DNA of 64,000 nucleotides, from the NCBI GenBank assembly GCA_028583405.1, contig CM053261.1, positions 18,273,825-18,337,824 on the forward strand, given 5' to 3'. A program made the translations under genes and the position numbers. The notes beneath the pieces were generated by a model that ran no database searches, was not told the origin of the DNA, and was given only the letters and a program-made list of their open reading frames with translations. This stretch comes from Pogonophryne albipinna (lineage: Eukaryota > Chordata > Actinopteri > Perciformes > Artedidraconidae). This document shows positions 40,988 to 64,000 of the stretch, piece by piece. Within the stretch, counting starts at the first letter, position 1; the number at the start of each line of letters is the position of its first letter.

Positions 40988-43921
40988 GGTTGTTTTTTCT
41001 TATTATTTGCTTTCTTTGCGTTTTCATTCCACAAACTCAGCTGCTTTGACTTGTTTTTAGACAAAATACCACCTTGCCAAACCCCATGGTACACCTTGAG
41101 GAAAGAGTGACAACAGAGGACAGCCAAGGCAGGATGTTTCCACCACAAACATGACACCTGACATAATGTTTACTGTAACTAAGTCTGTGAGTCTTCCTAT
41201 TTCTCTCTGCAGCTGTCTTCACCTCCTTTGTGTTCGGCTTGGTAAACTTTGCTTCAGACGGCGGCAGAATGTTGAAGAGGAAGGGTCTGGGAGGCTAGCC
41301 CGATGGCTGCCAAGTTAAGAGCACTGGTCTGGAGAGTAAGAGAGAGAGAACACAATCTCAGTCATCTGGCCTGTACAAACAGATTGCAGCCTACCACACA
41401 GGTCCGAAAAGCAATCTATCTCTGGAAGACAGGCGTGCAGTTTGTTTCGATACAGGGCCAAAGCAGACAGTCCAACAATGCACCTTTTATTTCAGGAAAA
41501 GTTTCCCGAAACTCTGCCACACACTGACCATTCCTGTCAATGACATGCTTTCCTCCAGAATCACTGATAATACCACAGATTAAACCACCTATACATTTCA
41601 AAGCCATTGTACCAACACTTGAACACTTTGTTGGGCTATCATCACTGCATTTATGTCAACCTCTACAAAGGCAGTCTGAGAGAAATGCAAGCCAAGTTAT
41701 TCACTTATGAATAATGGGGTATGGCTCAGAGGGCAAGACAGACGTGTTTCCAGATCGCGTGAGAAAATAACCAAGGCTGCATTGATACTACACTATGCAG
41801 TATTATGGATTTTCCCTATAGCAGTTTGAATCTATATTTGTATCAAAACAAGGAAGTAAATTGAAGGATTTGTGTTGTTGCCAGTTGCCTGTGGCTTCAG
41901 ATTAGCGAAATACCAGGGGGATTAGTGTATTTAGAAAATGTCTTTGGGAAAAATGCTTAATTTTGTTGTTCTTTTATGCAATTTCTTCTATTTTTTTGAC
42001 ATTTTCTTAAAACTCAATACAAACAGAACGGGTTAGCCTATAATACAAGCATCATGTATACAATATGCTGCTGTACATCAGTGCACTCAAGACCAATGGC
42101 ACAAGTTTCTTCGTCTTGTTGGAAACGTGAACACGTATATAATAAAACCTGGGCTTAAATTCCCTGAAATGAGGAACAGCGCACAAAGCAGACATATGTT
42201 CAAAGTAAACTTGGTGACAAGAATGATTTGTTGATATGGACTAGTTCCTGGCACAGCGATTAGGGAAATCTGTCACGAGCGATGCTGGGACGTGTTTTTC
42301 AGGTCCTTGCATTAGCACGTCTCTGCCACTGTATCAGAAATGAATCCAAAGATGAATGTGACACTGATGAGCGTAATCTCATAACAGAATGACTAATCAA
42401 TCTGACCAGCTTTAGCATTCATGTACTGTGGGATATTCTTGGAGCCGATGAAGATGCTCACTGAGCCTCAATCTAATATTCAACATCTAGTGGGTGTCAA
42501 AAAATTTCATCCACATCTTGGGCAAAATGGCCGTAGCTTTGTATAAGAAAAAGCTGTGATTATAATTTTTATATTGACGACGTTTCAGCTCAGTTCACTT
42601 CAGTTATTGGGGAATTCCCCATTGAGTAATATTAAACTATGAAGTGTATGGAAATCCACATCTAACCAAAGTGTGGGTTATTTCTTTAGATTCCACATTG
42701 AATCATCAATCTTCCTATCTGTTGAGGTTCAGGATTGTACCTGATTAGAAAGACATATTATTTCTCGAATAAACTGGCTATTATTGTACTGTATATGAAA
42801 AAACATTGGTAAAAGACCTCACACGACCTCATAGTCATAGGAAATATAAAGACATTGCCATAGAGTTGAAAATATAAAGAAAACTGAAAACATGTAGATT
42901 AGCTTTCCTTCCACACATTGTGCTTCCACCAATCTTGCTGTGTTGTTCTCACATAGTTTTGTATTAGCTCTACAGCTATGATCCTGATTGGCAGTACGTC
43001 GGACCAAAGTTGTGCTTTTTCTCTATTGTTTAAACTTTCTCACAAGCCAAAGGAATTCAAAAAAACAAGCTTTATGCAGCATTTCTAGAAAGCTATAACA
43101 CCCAACCATTTAAAACCTCAAGCTGCTGCAACATTTGCAAAATAGAAGAAAGTGGTACAATAAAACAAGAACTTACATGATTACTCTTGTTTAACCTTCT
43201 TCCAGTTGTCTGCTTTCATGAAAAACAACTCTCCTTTATTATGATCAGGGCTAAATGTGCATTAAGGCTTGGAGGAAGTGATAAGAACATGCACATCCTG
43301 CTAGAGGCTGATCTATCTCTGCCATGTCAATCAATGCACCAGCTCCACCAAAGGCATAGGAAAACAAAATGAAAAGCTGCTGTATTATTATTGGCAAAGG
43401 TTCTGTGTTTATAACTAATGAGGGAGGCCCACACATCATGTTGTGGACTCTTGATAGCAAGAACATATAAGACAACAGAAACATTAGCTGGGTTAATACT
43501 GAACAATCACTGCAGGGAAAGTTTTGTTATGACAGTAGATGTTAATTGATAGTGATGGTCAAAATGCTGATCAGACGTTCATCAATTTATCAGCCTTACA
43601 AAGAGAGATAAATACACACACTATCATAATTACAGCTATTCACACAAAGAAGTACTGGGTTGATGCAATATCAGGTAGGCTACATTGATTTGACTTGAAC
43701 CATCTAATTCTTAAATGTATTACTATGAAAAACTCCACAACCTAGACACATTGAAATCTTCCATGGTTAGAATAACCAATAGTTGCTTATGTTCAATTAA
43801 TAAACACAATCTTCGTGCATTGGTTATGGAAAAAAGCACCTGGTCAATGTAACTACTCTTCTTAGACATCATCTGACACACATTTAAAACATAGCCTGAA
43901 CAAGCAGAAAACATTTCTTAC

Positions 43922-44340
43922 CTTTAAGAGTGGAAATAAGAAGTCTTTCCTCCTAATCAACGTGTATAAGAACACAATAGGCGGATATTTTTACCCCAGA
44001 AACTTAAATGGAAAGTGACAGACACGGAATGAAAAATGAATACGTTGTAAATCCTGTGATATGTGACTGCTGCTGATGATCGGTGGTCCAGGGGAAGTTC
44101 TGAAGGTGAGCCGCACACACGCTGCAATACAATAGAAGCGCGTGCCTCTTTCTCTCTCCTGCGCGCGCGTGTGTGTGTATGTATCATGTGTGGGTGTGTT
44201 GGTTGAGGAGGGTGGTCTTGTGGTGAATAGTGACGTATGAACGGCTGGAAAGTGAAAGAGGCCGAGGAAATTAAATAAAAATAAGATACCGTCAAAATAG
44301 GTGGAATAAAAGTACAAACATTTTTCGAGGATAAGTTTCA
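43922..44340 (-). other. adora2a: possible adora2a 5' untranslated exon and promoter area
   Basis: On the minus strand a block with CpG sites and GT/CG runs ends in a consensus donor, CTTAAAG|GTAAGA, at 43922/43921, upstream of adora2a and in its orientation. The mammalian gene is known to have non-coding 5' exons, which makes this a reasonable candidate. The acceptor before the ATG exon was not identified. Confidence 0.35.
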
Positions 44341-45109
44341 CATTAAACAGGTGTTACAAAACGCGAAAGAAACCCCAGGAGAAAGCCAATTCTGAGTCCA
44401 CGTGCACACCCTCAAAACCACGCCCATTTTTGGTTTGTTGTAAATGAGGCTGTGCGTAAAAGTCAAATACGCAGACAAATGTGAGGATTGTATTGTTTGA
44501 ATGCTTCATGGTTATGTGCCTTAATACATTGTAAATTATGTATTCAGAGACCTTTAAACTTTATTTTTATTTGCAATGTAATGTAAAACCTCTGCCACGT
44601 TTGATGACACAAGTGGCCTGTTGGATTTCCTAACAGCTATTTCATAATTCAAGTTAAGAAGTTAAGATTGAATATAATTTATGCTTTTATCTAGTTGCTC
44701 TCTTTGCTTGTCTTCATCCCTCTCTGAAATAACATTGCCATTAATACTATCAGCCTAATCTGACTCACATTTTAACATACTTATTAATTTGTAAAGACCC
44801 ATTTCTTTAGACTCGCATTAGTAGTTTTACTGCTCATCAGTCAGATCCATGATTCACTTCTAAATACGATTATCTAATGGCAAGCTCAGATGTTTTATAG
44901 AAGATTTAAAAACCCAGAATAGGTGTCCTGCTGATACACATGTCTAGTGGTAACATCAGGAAGAATTACACTAACCTGTAAACATGTTATTGTTTCATGC
45001 TGTTTTCGCCCACTCTTTGTCATGTTGTTCAGTGCAATCATTTCCACCTGAAAAGCGACCAGGCTGCAGAATTAATCAGAAGTTTAAAAAACGAAAACCA
45101 AAAATCATT

Positions 45110-48100
45110 CTATGTAGATACAAGGAGATTTTATTTAACATTTTTGTGTACAAACATAGGCTGCAAATGCCTTCCAAACATGTTTGCCCTCAGAATACAG
45201 TATTCCTTTGTTACAGTTCTACAAGCAGAACACTGAATATTGAACAAGAGGAACAAGAGTTCAAAAATCGCAGAAGGTAAAGAGAAAGTGTTTGTGGTTG
45301 GTCAGCAAGTTTCATTCTCAGCTTAACATTGTGTGCCAAATAAAATCAAAACGGGTATATTTCCAAAGAGTCAGGGAGTCTAACTTAATGTAAGTCTGGT
45401 GGCGTAGAAGTGGCAGCAGAGGGTCATTTGACAGTATTATGGGAATGTGATAATTACCAAATGGAGGAGAACTTTCATATAGAGCAATATGTTCCACATC
45501 TTCAGGCTATTCAACAGATAAATTAAACCTTTTTTGTTGTATTTACTTTTTCATGTACAGAGGGACTGAGGTTATGGAGGGTACATGCAGTTACACTGAC
45601 AATCAACAGACCAAAAACAATGCAGATTCTAGAGCAATATAAGACTCTTATCTCCTCTACCATACACTGACAGCTTGTCTTTTCAAAGAGACTAGAGGCG
45701 TACTGGCTCAACTCTTGACGATCATACGTCAGCGGACGCCAAAATAAATAATAACGGAAACCAGATAATGTACTCTCTAGTATAATACATATTATACAAC
45801 TTCGTGGAAAATGAGAGAAGTTTGAATTCTGTGAATCTACCTTTTTCAATTGACAAGAACCTGCATCTGCTATTCAGTTATTTAATCAAATAGCTAAACA
45901 CTCACAGTGGGCAGTCTGTACAACAAGTTGTACAACACGTCAAACTACAGAGATGAGAAATGGGCTTTCGTAGGTGTTTGGAGGGGTTGTGATCCTGGGA
46001 CAAAATATCAACAAACAGTAAAATAAGACGTACGTTTTCCAAAAGAAAGCACACCATATACATTAATATAGCTTCAGATGATATTATATCATAAATAAAT
46101 AGAACTAGGAGACCTTCTTATACCAAACAGGGACAAAACATAAATAAATTAGATTAAAAGGCATTAAAAGGAGCTGAAAGTTTAAGAGCCAAAACAAAGA
46201 CGAAAATGTTTTAAGACTGACTTTTTAAAATTACAGCATCACAGTACGATGAAGGTGACAGTAGAGCATGTACAGTATGAGCTAAGACCGTGCTTAAGGT
46301 TAAGGTCCTGTCTTAGTCTTTAAGAGATGGAAGGTGTGTGGCTGTCCTCAGCAAAGGCAACAGGAGACTGAACAACGTTTCAGAGTACCACAGGCGCTTA
46401 ACAAAAAAAAAAAAGTGTCGAGGCACGATAGGGTAGAGTGTAGGCAATCGGGACTTGTTTCAAAGGGTGACAGACGATTGAATGAGTGGTGGATTCATCC
46501 GGTGTCTCACATCCTGACATATAGATGATGAAACAATGTGGGCATGCTACAGTAGGCCAAAACTTGTGGAAGTACATAAAGGAACTGAAGGCATGAAGAC
46601 TTTCAGAATAAAAGCTTAACATAATTTGGGTTGATATAATAATTATGTCTTATGTATATTTATCGAGTGACTTAAGATTTAGAGAGTTGATATGTATCTG
46701 AGAATGACTTCTCTTGCCTTAAAAAGTCCAAAGACATTTATGTTAACTTAAAATGTGTTATCAATAACATTGACTCCCCTAAGTCATCTCAAACATGGAC
46801 ACAAGCCCTTATCAGATCCAGTTAACAGCTCAAATGGTTATAGTTTTATATCTAAGATATTCGAGAGGAACAACCGTGATATTTACCATTGGCATGAGAA
46901 GGATATGCTGCGATAATGTAAACCAGATACTCACGAGTTACAAACATCCCACATGATGACACAACTGTGAAAAAGACAGCAATAACACAAAAATAAAAAA
47001 CAAAACAATAAAACATGCCTGCATGTTAAATCTAGGAAACTGAAATCAAAATGAGAAATATATACTTTTTAGAATCAAAAACACATCTTAAGAGCTTTCT
47101 TTTAAAATGGCCATCGAGTTGGACACCTTCATGCTTAACCGTATGAAGAACATTGAAAGGGACAAAGGATTATAAGGACATTTCGCCGTTCAGGAGAAGA
47201 TGAAACAAAAATAATATTCCTTCATAAAAACCAACAGATATGCTCTTCATTGGACATAAATGCAGAGTGCTCAGGTCAATTAAATTGTAATACAGTAGTT
47301 TCTAACATTGCGTGAGTGCACTTCTGCAGCCAATGATTAAATGGTACAAAATGAGACAATGTCATATGTGTGTGAGTGTGTGTGCTCTATTATGACATTG
47401 CATATTGTCTACACTAGACAGGCGACGGTCTCTGGATGCGAGACGTTTTTCTTGCCGAGGAACACCCAGCCGTTAAAGAGCTTGTGCCTTTTCCACAGCA
47501 GCATACAGTATGTAACTACAATGTGTGTGTTACCTTCAATAATAATATCTAAATGAATAATCAAGAGGCTGGACAGAACAGCTGAGTGGTTTCTATAAGA
47601 ACAAGGCTAAATCCTGCTTATTTACTGCAAGACTCAAAGTCAAGGCTAAGACCTACCACTTTCAGAATCAAAACAGAAAAAGAGCTCACATAGAAAAACA
47701 AACCGACCCCTTTCCCCCCCAAAATAAATTACAATAATAGCATCAATGATTATACTGTTAAACAAAAAGAAAGAAATATTTAAGATTATGTACATACTGT
47801 ATCTGTAAATACAACCGCCTCCTTTTTTGTCTAGAAACAAACAAAAAACATATTACTTTTGGCAAGATGTCCTATGTTACAGTAAGAAGGACTTATCGTC
47901 AGCAACGATATGAACACAGACACTTCCAATGTTAGAAAATATATTGCTTCCTCGGTATTCAAGCTGAAGACTACCTTGAGACACAAACAACACAAATAGA
48001 GGACATTTTGCTTTTATGGACGTGAAAACCGCAGGCAGTCAGATTGCAGTGTATTTCTAACCATCAGGTTCCTTTTTTTGTTCTTCTTCAAGCTGTAGCA

Positions 48101-48801
48101 TTTGTCTCTGACTCCCATCTGGGTTTGTTTACGTTGTAAACACTAAACCATACAGGTGTTGGCTTCCTCACCCAAAGAACGAAAGCCAGTATCGTGCCGA
48201 TGTTCATTGTCAACTTCTAGAAATGTGTTCTCTTGTCTTTCTCAGAAACAATGGGCTGAGATGACACAGTTAGGATTGACCTCATCAGGAAATGAAGCAA
48301 TGTTTGAGATGGATCAATGAAAAGTCTTGAGTAGATGATTGTCCAAAATAAACACAGATAGAGAACGCAAACACAAACTTACATGGAAATTCAGATTTGA
48401 TGGCAAACTAATTCAAGGATCAGGAAAGACGTGTTTTGTTCTCTTATGGACTGACATTGATCTTGATTTTTTAACCACAATTGCGTTAAAGCTGTAAAGA
48501 CCAACAAAGAGCGTGGTGGAGAAATGTAGATGGTGAATGTAGTCAATGAAGGAATCTTACTAAATATCATGTAATGAGAGATATGAACACCAAGGCCCTG
48601 GCATCCTCAGAGGTTCGGAGGTCCAATGGCGCCCTCTTGTGTTTGAGGAGGGCAGGCATCACCAGAGACAATCTTTTCCATCTGCAAGAGTCTGGTCAGT
48701 CAATTAAAAAACATCCTACTATAGGCTCACTTTGAGCCACGGTCCGTCTCGTTTCTCTCCTCCATGGTCAAAGAATCAGGGTGGCAGAGTCAATATTAGC
48801 T
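45110..48801 (-). other. bcr: probable bcr 3' UTR
   Basis: AT-rich sequence after the bcr stop codon on the minus strand, with no coding exon. AATAAA at 45130-45135 is a candidate end. The length, up to 3.7 kb, is inferred; earlier sites may be used. Confidence 0.4.
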
Positions 48802-60710
<11,909 letters not shown>

Positions 60711-61009
60711 CTGTGGATACAACACACAACACTGGTGATCAGTACATATAAGTCAAGACTAATGGAGCCACCTCAGGGGAAATGTTGTTGTTACAGTCCA
60801 AAAAAATAAATGAAACAATATTTTTAAAAGGAGAAATATAGAAATACTAAATAATATTATGTTTAACAGATATTAGCATACAGATTAGCATGATGCCTTT
60901 TTAACTCATACATGATCCATCGTGGATAATTGCACCCAAAAAGGTAATACGCACATAGTCTGTTTACTAGATAAATGAAAAAGGATATACACACATAATT
61001 ATAATAACA

Positions 61010-61350
61010 GCCTTCGTTCATCAGAAGCGAACCTCCTCTCTATCCCCACACGAACCAAGCTCCGAACCTGGGGGGACAGAGCCTTCTCCATCGCTGCCCC
61101 CACCCTCTGGAACTCCCTTCCACAACACATCAGAGACTGCACTGACCCCCCCACTTTCAAAACACTGACCAAAACACACCTCTTCAGACTGACTTTTAAT
61201 TTGTGAATTATGCTGTGTTGCTGTTTTAATATTTATTTATTTTTTATTTCTATTCTTTATCCTATTTTATCATGTTTTATCAAACCCCTGTAAAGCGTCT
61301 TTGAGCACCTGGAAAAGCGCTTTGAAATAAAATGTATTATTATTATTATA
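61010..61350 (+). mobile_element. LINE 3'-end fragment in bcr intron
   Basis: A plus-strand frame of about 60 codons from 61015 reads SSEANLLSIPTRTKLRTWG, then DRAFSIAAPTLWNSLPQHI, and ends at a TGA at 61204. This is the conserved C-terminus of fish non-LTR retrotransposon reverse-transcriptase proteins. It is followed by a tail (GTCTTTGAGCACCTGGAAAA, then GCGCTTTGAAATAAAATG) ending in (ATT)n, typical of the L2-like group. It is 5' truncated and antisense to bcr. Confidence 0.75.
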
Positions 61351-63828
61351 ATTAGCATAGGGTAAAACCGGAGAGGGTCAGTAACTCTTTCACAATATGT
61401 GGATGTGTAAAGCCTTTGTATTGTTGCTGCATCCTAAATCTTTATTCCTTCTTTCTCTGCCCACCATACGAGTCCTCAAAAACACGACAAGAGGAGACAA
61501 ATAAAAAACCGAGTGAAGATGTGAGGCGGGTGACAGGATTTTGTTTTTATTTGCTGCAGCATCCTCAAAAATGCGGCTTTATTGAAACATCAGTGACGAT
61601 GCTCATGTGCAACCTAGTAATGTTTATTGAATAATACCCCAAATATTACCCGCAGAATGTTTGAGGAATTTGCATGAACTAAACTAATCGCCTGACAAAA
61701 GCTTTTGTCATTTACCAGCATAATCATCAATGCCCAGGTTCTACAGGAATGAATGAGGTAATGGCAGCCTGGGAATCGCTGATGTCAGACTACATAATGA
61801 GATGTGTAATACTGTCATCTGCCAAAAGGGGGCAGTAATGTCCTTTTCTAAATTACAACACACATTTACAAGAACGGACTTAGAACAATAACTGAGCAAA
61901 GAAATACCAAGCCACCACTGAGTAGTAAACCATCCACCTTTACATGCTGATAACACTGGTTTTACTTTAAGCTTGAGGGAGGGTAAAAAAAACAAAAAAA
62001 ACTGTGATTGTTTAATTTTGCTTTTTAACTCACTGGGAGAACAGGATATAGCATGGAAAGGACTTTGTCAATGAACACTTAATGTTTGTGCCTGCTTTCA
62101 GTTGTTAAAAAGACATCATTCCTGTGTTCAAATACATATACATTTTTTCAGTCAAAGTTAAAAGATTAAAGAGTAGGCACAGCTAGTTAAAAAGAAACAC
62201 TTGAGGTGCAAAGAGCATTGACTTTCACATCCTTATCTTCATCTTTGTGCCCCCCCCTACCTCCTGTCCCCCCTCCATCAGGACCACATCGACACTGTCA
62301 CCACCAGAACACACTGGAGTGGAGCTGATGCTCATGTAGAAGAGGTTTTATGTTTTACAAAACCTGACTGGACATCTGCTGGCAAAGAGGAGGATCATAC
62401 TGTGTCACTCGGTGTTAGTGCGTGATGGAGAGGATGACAAAGTCAGAGAGAGCCTGAGAGTACATCCCAAGGAAACTAAATGGCTTGAAGAGAAGACGCA
62501 GGACGAAAAAGGATCCTGATGTCATGCTGCAGTTTCAGACTGTAGATACCAAACCATGTGACACAGCTCCACTGCAGTCATCTGTTGTTGAGGTGCTTCT
62601 TTATGCACATGCACATGCGAGCACACATGGAGATCCTGCAGCAGATTACAAATATGTTCTTATCCCTGCAATAAGGATCTAATAAAAATCTATTTCCCAG
62701 CGGGGAATACAATTATTCATTACCAGCTAGATAATGAAGCCTGAAATGATGTCGACCTGTGATAGATGACTTCCAGATGAGTGGCTTTCTGTCTATATGG
62801 CATATTTCTCTCGTGGATTCTGAGATGCTACATCTGTCAGGGAACAACTCGTCTCATTTCCTGGTAGGCTACATTCTGTGATGTTTTACAGTCTGAGATT
62901 TGATTAAATTGCTGTTCAGTATTTACTATAAATTCCATCTCCATCCTTGTTTTTGGACTATGATGCCAGAAGAGCAGCACATCTATGAAAAGACTCCACA
63001 TGTATTATAATCCCCCTGAGGATATGTTCTAGCTAGAATATAAAACAAGGCCCCATCTTTCGTTACTCCCATCAGTCTGTACTGTACAGAAGTAAGAATG
63101 AGACATTGGTCACACTGCTTCGCTTAGTTTAGCTCCTCATATACAACATTAAACTGAAGGAATGAGTAGTAGCTGCAGGAGCTTAAGCTATACTGCCGTC
63201 TATATTAAAAGCATATGCACAATCAGTCTTATCCAATTGGACGCTATCACATAATCACAGATTTGAGGTTAAAAGGGCATTTCATCTGTTGCCAATTACG
63301 TACAGTATACATCAGAAAGGGATTTAACTTTCATATGCCATTTATAAATAGATATGGTAAAAGGACCTCAACTCCACAGCCTAGCTAGCAAGGCATAGCT
63401 TTCAGCCACAAGCTAACAGCAGCATGCTAGCTCAGGATGTCAACGTTAACGTGTTGATGTTTAACAATTGTCATGTTAGCAATAGTCACCTCTTACTTTA
63501 GCATGTTAGCATTAAACACTTAGCACCAAGTACAGTTGAGGTTGAAGGGGTATTTCATCAGTTTAGCAGATGTTTTGTCATAAATTGAATTATATTTGGA
63601 AAAATGTCAGATATCTCACCAGATAAGTGGCAAAATGTATACGTAATGGTGGATATAAAGAAAAGAATGGTAAGCTACAGATTTAAACTAGATTTAAACA
63701 ACAGCTGGATGTATACTAAACCTGTATAATTACTTATTTTTCATTTTTGTATTCTCCTCTTACAACTTAAACTTAAAGAGTTTAGTTTTTTTAATCCTTG
63801 CTGACAGGAGTGGTGGCAACATATTTTT
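61351..63828 (-). other. bcr: bcr intron, continuing to the right edge
   Basis: Sequence upstream of the first PH-domain exon on the minus strand. No DH-domain exon could be found between 60711 and the window end. Open frames here (for example 62485-62682) do not resemble BCR. Confidence 0.5.
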
Positions 63829-63896
63829 CCACAGCCTGTGCAGCAGTGATGTAGCGTGGCACCATGGTACCACCCTACATCACCAGCAGGCTGTGG
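63829..63896. repeat. near-perfect palindrome with extended inverted arms
   Basis: The core is 19-bp arms GTGATGTAGCGTGGCACCA and TGGTACCACCCTACATCAC (63846-63883), meeting without a loop and differing at two pairs. Beyond short spacers the outer 10-mers CCACAGCCTG (63829-63838) and CAGGCTGTGG (63887-63896) are also exact inverted repeats. Confidence 0.75.
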
Positions 63897-64000
63897 TCAC
63901 ATTAGGAGGGACCACACCTGACCACACCTAGCTGGGATGGTGGGTGTGTAGCTTTCAGCCCACAGAGGCCAGGGCAGCTGTGTTTCTCATCTTTCCAAAA

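Overview
This window is vertebrate nuclear DNA, most likely from a ray-finned (teleost) fish. The genes are split into many short exons with compact GT-AG introns. There are very long (CA/TG)n arrays, a Tc1-type transposon of the salmonid/IR-DR kind, several small hAT-type elements, LINE 3' tails and MITE-like foldbacks, a mixture typical of fish. No prokaryotic, organellar or viral gene is visible.

Four protein-coding genes are recognisable, all on the minus strand. From right to left (5' to 3' for the genes) they are: the 3' part of bcr (about 45.1-64 kb; the PH, C2 and RhoGAP coding exons, matching human exons 9-23), adora2a (about 36.0-44.3 kb; adenosine A2A receptor, 470 aa in four coding exons), snrpd3 (about 31.5-34.06 kb; Sm core protein D3, 127 aa) and camkk2 (about 10.9-30.9 kb; CaM-kinase kinase 2, 569 aa in 16 coding exons). 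All exon joins given were checked by reading frame and splice phase. In humans BCR, ADORA2A and SNRPD3 lie near each other on chromosome 22q11, whereas CAMKK2 is on 12q24, so camkk2 beside snrpd3 is a different arrangement.

Region by region: 1-10.9 kb is intergenic and rich in mobile elements: a (TG)n array, a degraded Tc1 element (3242-4852), and a hAT-type element (6756-7640) nested inside an older palindromic-ended element (about 5.9-7.9 kb). 10.9-30.9 kb is camkk2, including a hAT-type element filled with a 19-bp minisatellite (21523-22146). 31-34.1 kb is snrpd3. 34.1-36 kb is intergenic. 36-44.3 kb is adora2a, with a TTAA-flanked MITE just after the stop codon and a hAT-type element in one intron. 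From 45 kb on is bcr, whose largest complete intron (4.4 kb) holds two (CA)n arrays and a hAT-type element ending 19 nt from a splice donor.

The genes are not an operon and no new multi-gene system is evident. Functionally they cover Rho/Rac GTPase control (bcr), adenosine/cAMP signalling (adora2a), spliceosome assembly (snrpd3) and Ca2+/calmodulin-AMPK signalling (camkk2). The more interesting points are gene-structure and protein-level oddities: extra introns and coordinated loss of one disulfide pair in adora2a, a possible alternative N-terminus of camkk2, long CA arrays beside very short exons, and transposons sitting at splice sites and 3' UTRs.
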